Shown: positions 23,401-31,505 of the stretch, piece after piece | How the letters are laid out: each line of letters starts with the position of its first letter | How positions within the stretch are numbered: position 1 is the stretch's first letter | Source: Petralouisia muris | GTDB lineage: Bacteria; Bacillota; Clostridia; Lachnospirales; Lachnospiraceae | Assembly: GCF_004793545.1 (NCBI RefSeq) | Contig: NZ_SRYA01000038.1 | Span: 1 to 46,031 of the forward strand | Length of the DNA stretch: 46,031 nucleotides | Direction: 5' to 3' | Made by a program: the position numbers and the translations under genes | Notes under the pieces: generated by a model | What the model was told of the DNA's origin: nothing | Seen by the model: the letters and a program-made list of their open reading frames with translations, nothing else | Databases searched by the model: none

Positions 23401-24001
23401 TGACCATGTTCTGGCAAGCGGACAGGATATCAACGTAATGGTATTCGATACTGAAGTTTACTCCAACACAGGCGGACAGTCCTCCAAAGCTACGCCAACC
23501 GGCGCAATTGCGCAGTTTGCAGCAGGCGGTAAAGAAGTGAAGAAGAAAGACCTTGCTTCTATCGCAATGAGCTATGGCTATGTATACGTTGCGCAGATCG
23601 CAATGGGCGCTGACTATAATCAGTGTATCAAAGCTCTGGCAGAAGCAGAAGCATATCCGGGACCATCCCTGATTATCGCTTACGCTCCCTGTATCAACCA
23701 TGGTATCAAGGTTGGTATGAGCAAAGCTCAGACCGAAGAGAAGAACGCTGTGGAAGCTGGTTACTGGCATAACTTCCGCTTCAATCCTGCATTGAAGGAA
23801 GAAGGAAAGGCGGCATTCTCCTTAGACAGCAAGGCTCCTACTGGAGATTACAAGGCATTCTTGAACGGCGAAGTTCGTTATAATGCACTTGCAAGATTCA
23901 ATCCGGAAAGAGCAGAAGAATTGTTTGCTGTATCTGAGAAACATGCAAAAGAGCGTTATGAGTATCTGAATAAGTTAATCACTTTATATGGTGAAAACTA
24001 A
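20465..24001 (+). CDS. nifJ: pyruvate:ferredoxin (flavodoxin) oxidoreductase, single chain
   Basis: This enzyme oxidises pyruvate with coenzyme A to acetyl-CoA and CO2, reducing ferredoxin; it is central to clostridial fermentation and feeds hydrogen, formate or acetate formation. The 1178-residue protein has the fused domain order: TPP/pyrimidine domain (AAIYPITPSSVMAE near the start), domain II (about 260-400), a 2[4Fe-4S] domain with CIQCNICSYVCP from residue 692 and CTGCGSCANVCP from residue 746, and the C-terminal TPP pyrophosphate domain (SGACGGCGETPY, GGDGWAYDIGFGG about 966, YSNTGGQSSKATPTG). I set the start at ATG 20465, which gives the standard MKRSMKTMDGNHAAAHASYA beginning. Codon use is that of a highly expressed gene. 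Confidence 0.97.
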   Translation: MKRSMKTMDGNHAAAHASYAYTDVAAIYPITPSSVMAEATDEWATQGRKNIFGQTVQVTEMQSEAGAAGTVHGSLAAGALTTTYTASQGLLLMIPNLYKIAGEGLPGVFNVSARCVATHALNIFGDHSDVYACRQTGAAMLCESSVQEVMDLTPVAHCAGLEGHLPFINFFDGFRTSHEIQKIETWDYEDLKDMVDLDAIAAFRKNALNPNHPRQDGSAQNPDIFFQTRESCNSTYDALPAIVQKYMDKVNEKIGTDYKLFNYYGAADADRIIIAMGSVCDTIDETIDYLMAKGEKVGVVKVRLYRPFSKDALIAAIPDTVKTIAVLDRTKEPGSLGEPLYLDVVAALKGSKFDAVKITSGRYGLGSKDTTPGQIIAVFNNTEKERFTIGIYDDVTNLSLEVKEDPVTTPEGTINCKFWGLGADGTVGANKNSIKIIGDNTDMYAQAYFDYDSKKSGGVTMSHLRFGKKAIKSTYLIKQANFVACHNPSYVRKYNMVQELVPGGTFLLNCSWSPEELETHLPGQVKRYIAENDIQFYTIDGIKIGKEIGLGGRINTVLQSAFFKLAAIIPEERAIELMKAAAKATYGKKGDKIVQMNYDAIDAGATGVVKIEVPASWKDAQDESFAKVATGDRKDVVDFVNDIQIPVNGQEGNKIPVSVVKKYENGQTPSGSAAYEKRGIAVDVPVWNPENCIQCNICSYVCPHAVIRPVALTEAEASKAPEGMQTLPMTGMPEYKFSMTISALDCTGCGSCANVCPGKKGEKALTMQNCEANVGEQAFFDYGLTTEKKVDVVEKFKETTVKGSQFKQPLLEFSGACGGCGETPYAKLITQLFGDRMYIANATGCSSIWGNSSPSTPYTVNEKGHGPAWSNSLFEDAAEFGYGMLLAQKAIREKLRTKVEALVAEGKNADVAAAGKEWLDTYGIGAVNGTATDKLVAALEACGCDASKEILAEKDFLAKKSQWIFGGDGWAYDIGFGGVDHVLASGQDINVMVFDTEVYSNTGGQSSKATPTGAIAQFAAGGKEVKKKDLASIAMSYGYVYVAQIAMGADYNQCIKALAEAEAYPGPSLIIAYAPCINHGIKVGMSKAQTEEKNAVEAGYWHNFRFNPALKEEGKAAFSLDSKAPTGDYKAFLNGEVRYNALARFNPERAEELFAVSEKHAKERYEYLNKLITLYGEN

Positions 24002-24011
24002 GATAGAGTTA

Positions 24012-24045
24012 AAATCCCTCCGGCCTAGCCGGAGGGATTTATCTT
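24012..24045 (+). terminator. terminator after nifJ
   Basis: AAATCCCTCCGGC (24012-24024) and GCCGGAGGGATTT (24028-24040) form a perfect 13-base-pair stem with a three-base loop, followed by ATCTTAT. Confidence 0.75.
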
Positions 24046-24124
24046 ATAGGGAAATTTATAGGTGGCAATCATTAATCGCCATCTATATAGTAGTTTTTTA
24101 TCAGAGAGGCGGTGCTTTACATTT

Positions 24125-24703
24125 ATGGATACGAAGAAAATGTTTATAAAATCAATTTATGCTGGTTTTATGATTGGGATAGGCGGTATTGTATATTTGT
24201 CAGTCGAAGATAGATTTATAAGTTCATTGTTATTTTCTTTTGGGTTATTGACAATCGTAACACAAGGGTTTTATTTATACACTGGTAAAATAGGTTTTGT
24301 GAAAGATTTGAAAGAACTTTTAAATATGCCGCTTATCATAATCGGAAACTTTATCGGAACTTATATTGCGGCATTTTTAATTAAAGTTACACATCTTAAT
24401 ATTGATAGTTCAGAGTTGGTCAATAAAAAGTTAAGTAACGATATTCTACATATTTTTATTTTATCAATATTCTGTGGCGTTATGATGTATTTGGCAATCG
24501 ATAATTATAATAAATCTAAAAATATAATATTTATCATAGCGCCTGTAATGATATTTATATTGTCTGGTTTTGAACACTCCATTGCAAATATGTTTTATTT
24601 TAATTTTGCTGGGACATATAGTTTAAAAGCATTTGGTTATCTTATCGTTATGCTGATTGGTAATGGGATTGGGGCTAAACTTTTCAGTTTGAAGCCAGAA
24701 TGA
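24125..24703 (+). CDS. formate/nitrite transporter (FNT) family channel, short form
   Basis: A 192-residue membrane protein with about six hydrophobic segments. It contains FNT-type features: AGFMIGIGGIVYLS near the start, FYLYTGKIGFVKD, IIIGNFIGTYIAAFL (second half of the first repeat) and the family signature ILSGFEHSIANMFYFN (about residues 150-165). FNT proteins form pentameric channels for formate, nitrite or similar monovalent acids. It is shorter than FocA (about 280 residues) but the core is complete. The DNA is much richer in A+T than nifJ beside it, hinting at acquisition. ATG 24125 is preferred; GTG 24062 in the same frame adds residues without family likeness. Confidence 0.78.
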   Translation: MDTKKMFIKSIYAGFMIGIGGIVYLSVEDRFISSLLFSFGLLTIVTQGFYLYTGKIGFVKDLKELLNMPLIIIGNFIGTYIAAFLIKVTHLNIDSSELVNKKLSNDILHIFILSIFCGVMMYLAIDNYNKSKNIIFIIAPVMIFILSGFEHSIANMFYFNFAGTYSLKAFGYLIVMLIGNGIGAKLFSLKPE

Positions 24704-24709
24704 ACTTAT

Positions 24710-26905
24710 TTATGGGGTCTTATGCCAGGGAAGCCGGATAATTACCGTTTTATTATCATATACAGCTTCTCCCAGGCTGCGCAGCAGCGGTTCATTCAGA
24801 GAAGGATATTTTTCACGTTCCATCTGGCCGATAAAGAGGTAGGAAACCTGATATTTTTCCAGAAGGCTGCGCACCTGAACTTCGTTTTCAGATGTATAAA
24901 TAAATTCGATTTCCCTGCTTTTCTCATTTAAATCATCCGTATCGTTTCGCCAGAGATGTTGGTGGGTGTACCAGCCTAATATAGTGGGAAGACCGGTCAT
25001 GGCAGATACCCGGCAATAACTGCTGTAACTATTGCCGTTTGCCTCCAGAACTACTGGAGATCCTTCTATATTCGCTTGCAGCCATCGAATTGCGGGGGCG
25101 TCTTCGGGGTAACTGGTTTCTAGAAAGGCAGTGGCGTCCAGTCCCAGATATCCGGCTCTGTTCCAGATATTTCCATTCCATTGCTTTACGGCAGTAGAGG
25201 TGTAGCCGGAAGTCAGCAGCAGACAGACGATGCCAAGTCCGCCTGCGGTTTTTATCCATCTGCGGGAAGCGTCGGATAGAAAACGTATCAAAATAAATCC
25301 GATACAAAGGCCGAACAAAATAAATGCCTGGTAAGTCAGCTTGAACATGGTGTTGGATCGCGCGGCAGTCTTTTCATAAATGTCCCGCAGATAGATAAGT
25401 TCCGGCATCAGTATCAGCCCTGAGGCGCACAGACATAAAACGGCGGTAAAAATGTCTGTGGGATTAGTGTCTGACAGCCATTGGAGAGGGCTGCATTTTC
25501 CCCGTTCCAAAATCAGTGCAGTCAGATAAATGATGACAATGAGAATTGGAAACCCCCAAAGAACGCAGAGCTGATACAGTGCGGAATGGTTTTGCGCCAG
25601 CCGGATTCCCTGCGCCATGCTGCTGTCAAAGTGCAGCGTAAAAGGAAGGGCGGTCAGGAAGCTTAAAATCAGCACTTCCCCCCATTGTCCTGCGCTGGCA
25701 AGGATGCCCTGTTTCCAGTTTTCAAACCATTTCAGATTGCCAAACAGGCAGATACCGCAGAGTATCACATAATAAATGGCAAAGTCCCAGGCATTGCTCC
25801 ATTGGAAAATTCCAAGAAACAGACCGCACATCAATAAAGGCATTTGGAGCAATATTTTCTTTTTTTCATAGTTTCCTTTTTTTATCCATGCATACAGAAG
25901 TCCTATTACTGTCAGAACAAAATAGATGTTTACAACATGGGCATGCAGATCCCCCTGAATAAAAGAATAGGAGGGAAACTCGTGGATGGTCTGATCCAGG
26001 GTTTCGGGGTTATGTCCGATGTATCTGGTGGAATTAGGGAACCAATAATCGGAGTCTGTAAACAGGGGCAGGATTTTGCCGTAAATCACATAATGCATAT
26101 TTCCAGCCAGAGAAACGGCCATTCCAGCCAGCAGCCCGGCACAGCAGGGCAGAAATCCCCGGTATTTTGAGGAAGAAATCCTGCCTGTGCTTTGATAGTA
26201 ATCAAAAGAAATCTGGCGGACCAGAGAAAAGGGCAGGGCAAACGCCATAGCTGCAACCAATGTACGCATCAGATGATAGGTAAGAGCTATTTGGGTTCCA
26301 GTCAGCTTGGTGAGAAATACGGCATAGTATTGGCCTCCGTAATAATAATTGATGGGAGACTGGCTGTACCAGAGATCAGTGGCAGGAAGCCTGGCGCTGC
26401 GCATCATGGCGGCCATGAATCCAAAATCCATAAATTTCTCTTCCCCAAAAGCCTGAGGCCGAAATCCTGCGATATAAGTCCAAAGCAAAAATGCAAGAAA
26501 AAGAATGACCTCTTCCTGAAAAATCAGGTTTATGTCCGCAGCCGGAAAGCGGGAAAAGCTGTTCCGATGCAGGGCCATTGCAGTCAGATTCAGGGCGATG
26601 CATGCAAGGGTAATCAAAAGGCAGGCTGCCGAAGTGAATTGCAGTATGTGCAGGGAAACCAGCAGCCAGGTGATATATCCGGAAACAGCAATGGCAATGA
26701 CTTTGGAAAAGATCCAGCCTTTGTCCTGAAAACCAGGAAATAAGATACTGGTGAGGGGCATGAAAGAACATCCAAGAATAAAAAGCATCAGCCACCAGAT
26801 CAGAAAAGGGCCGCTGTCCTTCTGCAGTAACAAGAATGTCAGGCAAAACAAGATAGCAAAAGTCAGTATTCGGATAGATTTTTTCATTATAACAGCTCCC
26901 TTCAT
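24710..26905 (-). CDS. DUF2298 multi-membrane protein
   Basis: A 731-residue membrane protein with roughly a dozen or more hydrophobic segments. The stretches FMDFGFMAAMMRSARLPATD, LWYSQSPINYYYGGQYY and FPSYSFIQGDLHAHVVNIYF are the DUF2298 hallmark (tyrosine run, then a GDLHAH motif). The family lies in the GT-C/oligosaccharyltransferase-like membrane glycosyltransferase superfamily by general layout, but no reaction is established. It is encoded immediately after a family 2 glycosyltransferase, with an overlapping ATGA, so the two are co-translated. That fits the idea that the partner makes a polyprenyl-phosphate sugar that this protein uses. ATG 26887 is an alternative start, with GGGAG upstream. 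Confidence 0.85.
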   Translation of the reverse strand: MKGAVIMKKSIRILTFAILFCLTFLLLQKDSGPFLIWWLMLFILGCSFMPLTSILFPGFQDKGWIFSKVIAIAVSGYITWLLVSLHILQFTSAACLLITLACIALNLTAMALHRNSFSRFPAADINLIFQEEVILFLAFLLWTYIAGFRPQAFGEEKFMDFGFMAAMMRSARLPATDLWYSQSPINYYYGGQYYAVFLTKLTGTQIALTYHLMRTLVAAMAFALPFSLVRQISFDYYQSTGRISSSKYRGFLPCCAGLLAGMAVSLAGNMHYVIYGKILPLFTDSDYWFPNSTRYIGHNPETLDQTIHEFPSYSFIQGDLHAHVVNIYFVLTVIGLLYAWIKKGNYEKKKILLQMPLLMCGLFLGIFQWSNAWDFAIYYVILCGICLFGNLKWFENWKQGILASAGQWGEVLILSFLTALPFTLHFDSSMAQGIRLAQNHSALYQLCVLWGFPILIVIIYLTALILERGKCSPLQWLSDTNPTDIFTAVLCLCASGLILMPELIYLRDIYEKTAARSNTMFKLTYQAFILFGLCIGFILIRFLSDASRRWIKTAGGLGIVCLLLTSGYTSTAVKQWNGNIWNRAGYLGLDATAFLETSYPEDAPAIRWLQANIEGSPVVLEANGNSYSSYCRVSAMTGLPTILGWYTHQHLWRNDTDDLNEKSREIEFIYTSENEVQVRSLLEKYQVSYLFIGQMEREKYPSLNEPLLRSLGEAVYDNKTVIIRLPWHKTP

Positions 26906-27654
26906 AACAGCTTCCTTCCATGGAGCGATTTCTGTTTTGAATGTTCAGGTTGTATTTTTTTACGGAGACGCCAGAACTGGCAAAAGGCTCTGGAGCCAAT
27001 TTGAATAATTTTTTTCATATTAATAGAGTTTCGTCCATTCTGACGTTCCAGAAAAGTAATGGGATAGTAATGGACCCCCAGATGCTGCTTGGTATAAATT
27101 ACAGTAATTAATACATTGGACAGAAAAAAATTTCTAGGCACCAGGCAAAGAACTTTTTGCAGTTCTTCACAGCGCATCAGGCGATAGGGAGTATTGGCGT
27201 CTCTTACGGGAATTCTGAATGAGATAAGCAGCGCCATTTGCAGAACCCTTGTGACGAATATTCTGAAAAGTCCGTCTTGCCGCCTGATACGGCAGCCGAT
27301 TAGAAGCCCGCATTTTCTGCGGTTTTTCCAAAATACAGAAAATTCTGACGGTAAGGTCTGGCCGTCAGAATCAGTCTGGAATACATAGTCAGCGCCTTTT
27401 AAGATGGCATATTTGTATCCGTAAAGGACAGTTGCGCCATGCCCCTGATTTTCTTTGGTAAGGACGATTAGCTGCGGGTAGGCTTTCTTTAAATTCTGCG
27501 CAGCTTGTAAGGTGTGATCCCGGCTTCCGTCGTCTATTACGACCAGACGGCTGTCCGGACTGATTCTTTCTGCAATTGGATGCCATTGGGCGATTGCATT
27601 ATGTATATTTTCCTCCTCATTGTATGCAGGCATAATGATGAAAAGTGTATCCAT
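26902..27654 (-). CDS. family 2 glycosyltransferase (dolichol-phosphate-mannose-synthase-like)
   Basis: The 250-residue protein has a GT-A fold: FIIMPAYNEEENIHNAIAQW (residues 5-24), LVVIDDGSRDHT (about 38-49), ENQGHGATVLYGYKYA and the DxD-type metal site in YVFQTDSDGQTLPSEF (about 90-105). No C-terminal membrane anchors are evident, which resembles soluble DPM1-like synthases that load a sugar on polyprenyl phosphate. A strong ribosome binding site (CAGGAGGT) precedes ATG 27654. It is translationally coupled to the DUF2298 gene. Confidence 0.88.
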   Translation of the reverse strand: MDTLFIIMPAYNEEENIHNAIAQWHPIAERISPDSRLVVIDDGSRDHTLQAAQNLKKAYPQLIVLTKENQGHGATVLYGYKYAILKGADYVFQTDSDGQTLPSEFSVFWKNRRKCGLLIGCRIRRQDGLFRIFVTRVLQMALLISFRIPVRDANTPYRLMRCEELQKVLCLVPRNFFLSNVLITVIYTKQHLGVHYYPITFLERQNGRNSINMKKIIQIGSRAFCQFWRLRKKIQPEHSKQKSLHGRKLL

Positions 27655-27829
27655 GAATACCTCCTGAAACCGGACATAAACATTATCTTTTGTAAACCTG
27701 CCCAGCCTGAAAATTTAATCTGTGGTTTAGACCATGTCTGCGGACATTGCCGCCTGTGTTTGATTCGATCCGTGAAGCAGTCTGACATCACGTATGCGGG
27801 ACACGTAATATGTGCTGCTGAATGCTCCT

Positions 27830-27858
27830 ATTATACCATTTATTTACTGGGAAATAAA
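27830..27858 (-). promoter_or_regulatory. possible promoter of the glycosyltransferase-DUF2298 operon
   Basis: On the minus strand a perfect TATAAT (27830-27835) lies 17 bases from a weak TTTATT (27853-27858). The leader would be about 170 bases. The rest of the 27655-27952 gap shows no gene. Confidence 0.35.
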
Positions 27859-27952
27859 GAGAATATTTTTCTGGCATTTTTCTGTTTTTTCTGTTAGAAT
27901 ATATTTAATTATGTAATACAGGCATTTTTTATGGAGAGAAGGAGAGCTGATT

Positions 27953-28855
27953 ATGGCAGAATCAATGGAAGATTACAAAGAAGAACTGGAAGCGTCTTTC
28001 CGCAGAATCAATGAAGGAGACATAATCTCTGGAACCGTGATTGGAGTAAGCGAGGAAGAGGTGACCCTTGATTTAAAATACTATGCCCAGGGAATTATCA
28101 GGGTAGAGGATTTGAGCAATGACCCGAACTTTCAGGTAATGGAGGAGGTGCATCCAGGGGATGTGATAGAAGCTACAGTAGTTAAGACCGATGATGGGGA
28201 AGGAAATATCCAGTTGTCTAAAAAAGAGGCAAATGATATCCTGGCATGGGAGAAGCTGCGTACCTGCATGGAAGATGAGACGGAGCTGTCGGTCAAGGTT
28301 GCAGGCATTGTGCCCAGCGGCGTTGTGGCATATGTGGAAGGAATCCGGGGATTTATTCCAGCGTCCCAGCTGGCTCTTTCGTATGTGGAAGCTACGGAAG
28401 AATGGCTTGGGAAAGAAGTGAAGGTAAGGGTAATCACAGTAGATGAATCGAAAAAGAAGCTGGTGCTTTCTGCTAAAGTGATTTTGAAGGAACGGCAGCA
28501 GGAGGAGCACAACCGTAAGATTGCCAGAATGGTTCCAGGAAGCGTGATGGAAGGCGTGGTGGAATCTTTAATGCCTTACGGGGCTTTTGTGGATCTGGGA
28601 GAGGGAATCAGCGGATTGGTTCATATTTCACAGATTTCCCAGAGGCGGATTGGCAAACCTTCCGAGGTGCTGAGCGTGGGGCAGCAGGTGAAGGTGAAGG
28701 TTTTGAATACGAATGATAATAAAGTAAGCCTCAGCATGAAGGCTTTGGAAGAAGAAATGGTGGATGTAGATAAGCCAGAAGAGGTAGAAGAATACGTTTC
28801 CCATGAAAGCGCTTCTACGAATCTGGGAGATTTGCTTTCCAAAATTAAATTATAA
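27953..28855 (+). CDS. S1-domain RNA-binding protein (ribosomal S1-like)
   Basis: The 300-residue protein carries three S1-type OB-fold repeats: about residues 20-85 (GDIISGTVIGVSEEEVTLDL), 105-175 (SGVVAYVEGIRGFIPASQL) and 195-265 (GSVMEGVVESLMPYGAFVDL and GISGLVHISQI). This matches the short S1 homologs of Firmicutes, which bind mRNA but are not always ribosome components. It may be annotated as rpsA, but the domain number is below that of the six-domain E. coli S1. An AAGGAGAG-like site precedes ATG 27953. It is followed by the transglycosylase gene within 25 bases. Confidence 0.9.
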   Translation: MAESMEDYKEELEASFRRINEGDIISGTVIGVSEEEVTLDLKYYAQGIIRVEDLSNDPNFQVMEEVHPGDVIEATVVKTDDGEGNIQLSKKEANDILAWEKLRTCMEDETELSVKVAGIVPSGVVAYVEGIRGFIPASQLALSYVEATEEWLGKEVKVRVITVDESKKKLVLSAKVILKERQQEEHNRKIARMVPGSVMEGVVESLMPYGAFVDLGEGISGLVHISQISQRRIGKPSEVLSVGQQVKVKVLNTNDNKVSLSMKALEEEMVDVDKPEEVEEYVSHESASTNLGDLLSKIKL

Positions 28856-28877
28856 GAATAGAAGGGAGTCACAGCAA

Positions 28878-29663
28878 ATGAAAGTAAATGGAATTCAGAG
28901 TACAGACGCCACAGGCATGCAGACGGTTACTTCTGTGACAGGGCAGGGAGGAGATTTTTCTTCTTATTTGCAGACGACAGCTTCACTGGAGGAAATTTTT
29001 GAACAGGCGGCCCAGACTTACAATGTGCCGAAGAATTTGATTAAGGCTATTGCCAAGGCGGAATCAGACTTTCGGCCGGATGCAACCTCTAAGGCCGGAG
29101 CCCAGGGCATTATGCAGCTGATGCCGGCTACTGCAAGGGAACTGGGAGTGACAGATTCTTATGATCCTTATCAGAATATAATGGGCGGCACCAAATATAT
29201 CAGCCAGATGCTCCAGAAATATGACGGCGATATCAGCCTAGCGCTTGCTGCCTATAACGCTGGAAGTAATAATGTGGCAAAATACGGCGGAATTCCGCCT
29301 TTTAAAGAGACGCAGAATTATGTGGTGAAGGTTACGCAATATATGAATGACGGCGTTGCAGCTCCCAATGCTTCTTATGCGGTCAATGGCGCTGCCGGCA
29401 ATACAGGAACGTTAAATGGCGGTAATCTTACGGCGGCTACTGTGGAAGAAGCGGAAGAGAGTTATTATGAAAGTATTTTAGAGCAGCTTTTTTCTTATGA
29501 AGATTATCTCAGATTTATTGACTTGTATACAAAGATTCAGGAAGCGCAGCAGGAAAAAGAAGAAGAGGAACAGCAGCAGGAAGAGCAGTCAGATTCTTAC
29601 CGCGCTTATCAGGATCTTAAGTTCAGTCCTTCGGCAGTCAATTTGCTGGGAGGCGGAATTTAA
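28878..29663 (+). CDS. lytic transglycosylase, SLT domain
   Basis: A 261-residue protein whose central part (about residues 40-150) is a goose-lysozyme-like SLT domain: [20 protein letters not shown] with the catalytic glutamate, then [18 protein letters not shown], and [19 protein letters not shown]. Such enzymes cleave peptidoglycan with formation of 1,6-anhydro ends. No obvious signal peptide is present, so export by a non-Sec route or assembly into an extracellular complex is unexplained. The C-terminus is rich in Glu and Gln. I set the start at ATG 28878, preceded by AAGGGAG. The stop overlaps the dUTPase start. Confidence 0.88.
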   Translation: MKVNGIQSTDATGMQTVTSVTGQGGDFSSYLQTTASLEEIFEQAAQTYNVPKNLIKAIAKAESDFRPDATSKAGAQGIMQLMPATARELGVTDSYDPYQNIMGGTKYISQMLQKYDGDISLALAAYNAGSNNVAKYGGIPPFKETQNYVVKVTQYMNDGVAAPNASYAVNGAAGNTGTLNGGNLTAATVEEAEESYYESILEQLFSYEDYLRFIDLYTKIQEAQQEKEEEEQQQEEQSDSYRAYQDLKFSPSAVNLLGGGI

Positions 29664-30097
29664 TGGAAACCATTAAGATTAAATATTTTGATTCAGAGTT
29701 GGATAAGCTTACCTACATAGACGGAAAGTCAGATTGGATTGATCTGCGGGCCAGCGAAACGACGGAATTGAAGAAAGGGGAATTCAGATTGATTCCTTTG
29801 GGAGTTGCCATGGAGCTGCCGGCGGGATATGAAGCCCATGTGGTTCCCAGAAGTTCCACTTTTAAGAATTACGGCATTTTGCAGACCAACAGCTGCGGCG
29901 TCATTGACGGAAGTTATTGTGGCGATCAGGATATGTGGCAGATGCCGGCGTATGCAATCCGGGATACAGTGATTCATAAGGGTGACAGAATCTGTCAGTT
30001 TCGAATTATGAAGAATCAGCCGGCTATAGTCTTTGAAGAAGTGGATTCGCTGAACAATCAGGACAGAGGCGGATTTGGAACTACGGGAGTAAAGTAG
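29663..30097 (+). CDS. dut: deoxyuridine triphosphate nucleotidohydrolase (dUTPase)
   Basis: dUTPase hydrolyses dUTP to dUMP and pyrophosphate, keeping uracil out of DNA and supplying dTMP synthesis. The 144-residue protein has the five motifs of the trimeric family: WIDLRASE (I), [11 protein letters not shown] (II), [14 protein letters not shown] (III), GDRICQFRI (IV) and the flexible arm RGGFGTTG (V) at the C-terminus. The start codon overlaps the preceding stop (TAATG), so it is coupled to the transglycosylase gene, an unusual partner in function. Confidence 0.95.
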   Translation: METIKIKYFDSELDKLTYIDGKSDWIDLRASETTELKKGEFRLIPLGVAMELPAGYEAHVVPRSSTFKNYGILQTNSCGVIDGSYCGDQDMWQMPAYAIRDTVIHKGDRICQFRIMKNQPAIVFEEVDSLNNQDRGGFGTTGVK

Positions 30098-30162
30098 GGA
30101 ATTCGTCAAATTGTATAAATTATTTAAATTATTTCGTTAATGTGACGAAGAGATACAACAGG

Positions 30163-30209
30163 ACTGCTTTTTCCTGTCAGAACTGACAAGAAAGGGCAGT
30201 TCTTTTTGT
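30163..30209 (+). terminator. terminator after dut
   Basis: GACTGC and CTGTCAG on the left arm pair, with an internal loop, with CTGACAAG and GCAGTTC on the right, and TTCTTTTTG follows. It lies about 65 bases beyond the dut stop codon. Confidence 0.6.
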
Positions 30210-30305
30210 ATAGTTGGGGCATGGCATTTCCTGCAGAAGTCTGGTAGTATACTTGATATAAAGAATTCTGCTTAGACAGAACATAATACAGGAGGAAATT
30301 AGAAA

Positions 30306-31418
30306 ATGGCAAGTTTATCATTAAAGAACATTTGTAAGAAATATCCCAATGGATTTGAAGCAGTAAAGGATTTTAACCTTGAGATTGAAGACAAAGAATT
30401 TATTATTTTCGTAGGACCGTCAGGATGCGGTAAATCCACAACGCTCCGTATGGTAGCTGGTTTGGAAGAGATTTCCTCCGGTGAGTTGTCTATCGACGGA
30501 AGAATAGTGAATGACGTAGAGCCCAAGGACAGAGATATTGCCATGGTATTCCAGAACTATGCTCTGTATCCTCATATGACTGTATTTGATAACATGGCGT
30601 TTGGTCTGAAGTTAAGAAAAGTTCCGAAGGAAGAAATCAAACAGAAGGTAGAGGAAGCGGCAAGAATCCTTGATCTGGAGAAATTATTAGATCGTAAGCC
30701 TAAGGCTTTATCTGGTGGACAGAGACAGCGTGTTGCTATGGGACGTGCAATTGTCCGTGAACCGAAGGTATTCCTGATGGACGAACCGTTATCCAACTTG
30801 GATGCAAAGCTTCGTGTGCAGATGCGTGCTGAGATTGCTTCCCTGCATCAGAGACTGGGCGCAACCATCATTTACGTAACCCATGACCAGACAGAAGCTA
30901 TGACGCTGGGAACCAGAATCGTTGTATTGAAGGATGGAATTATCATGCAGGTAGATTCTCCTCAGAAATTATACAATGAGCCGAATAATTTATTTGTAGC
31001 CGGATTTATCGGATCTCCGCAGATGAACTTCCTGGATGCTGTCTGCAAGATTGAAGGCGATAAGGTATCTCTGAAGGTTGGAGAAAACAGCATTGTACTG
31101 CCGCCTGCAAAAGCAAAGAAATTGATTGACGGCCGTTATAATGGCAAAACTGTTGTAATTGGTATCCGTCCGGAAGATGTTGACGATTCCCAGGCAGCCC
31201 TTGAGGCGCATAAGGACAGTGTTTTCAACACCAAGGTTACCGGATATGAGTTGCTTGGTTCTGAAGTGCTGCTGTATTATACCATCAACGGAACCAGCAT
31301 GACTGCAAAGGTATCTTCCAGCACATCAGCGCGCCTTGGCGATTCCATTAAGCTGGCAATGGATATCAATGCAATGCATGTATTTGATAAAGAAACTGAA
31401 TTGACAATTACTCACTAA
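30306..31418 (+). CDS. msmX: carbohydrate ABC transporter ATPase (MsmX/UgpC type)
   Basis: The 370-residue ATPase energises sugar ABC importers. It has Walker A GPSGCGKST (residues 37-45), Q-loop AMVFQNYALYPHMTV, signature KALSGGQRQRVAMGRA (about 134-149), Walker B VFLMDEPLSNLDAKL and the switch histidine IYVTHDQTEAMTL. The C-terminal 130 residues form the MOI/TOBE-type regulatory domain (GFIGSPQMNFL, VIGIRPEDV). It stands alone with no permease or binding protein nearby, as MsmX does in Bacillus, where one ATPase serves several transporters. The ribosome binding site is CAGGAGG. Confidence 0.92.
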   Translation: MASLSLKNICKKYPNGFEAVKDFNLEIEDKEFIIFVGPSGCGKSTTLRMVAGLEEISSGELSIDGRIVNDVEPKDRDIAMVFQNYALYPHMTVFDNMAFGLKLRKVPKEEIKQKVEEAARILDLEKLLDRKPKALSGGQRQRVAMGRAIVREPKVFLMDEPLSNLDAKLRVQMRAEIASLHQRLGATIIYVTHDQTEAMTLGTRIVVLKDGIIMQVDSPQKLYNEPNNLFVAGFIGSPQMNFLDAVCKIEGDKVSLKVGENSIVLPPAKAKKLIDGRYNGKTVVIGIRPEDVDDSQAALEAHKDSVFNTKVTGYELLGSEVLLYYTINGTSMTAKVSSSTSARLGDSIKLAMDINAMHVFDKETELTITH

Positions 31419-31449
31419 TTCGGTAATATAATTTCATAACACAAAAGTC

Positions 31450-31485
31450 CGGAAGCGACGCAGCGATGTGTTGCTTCCGTTTTTC
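31450..31485 (+). terminator. terminator after the sugar ABC ATPase gene
   Basis: CGGAAGCGAC (31450-31459) pairs with GTTGCTTCCG (31470-31479), with one wobble position, followed by five T residues. Confidence 0.8.
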
Positions 31486-31505
31486 ATATTACGGAGAGAA
31501 TAAAT

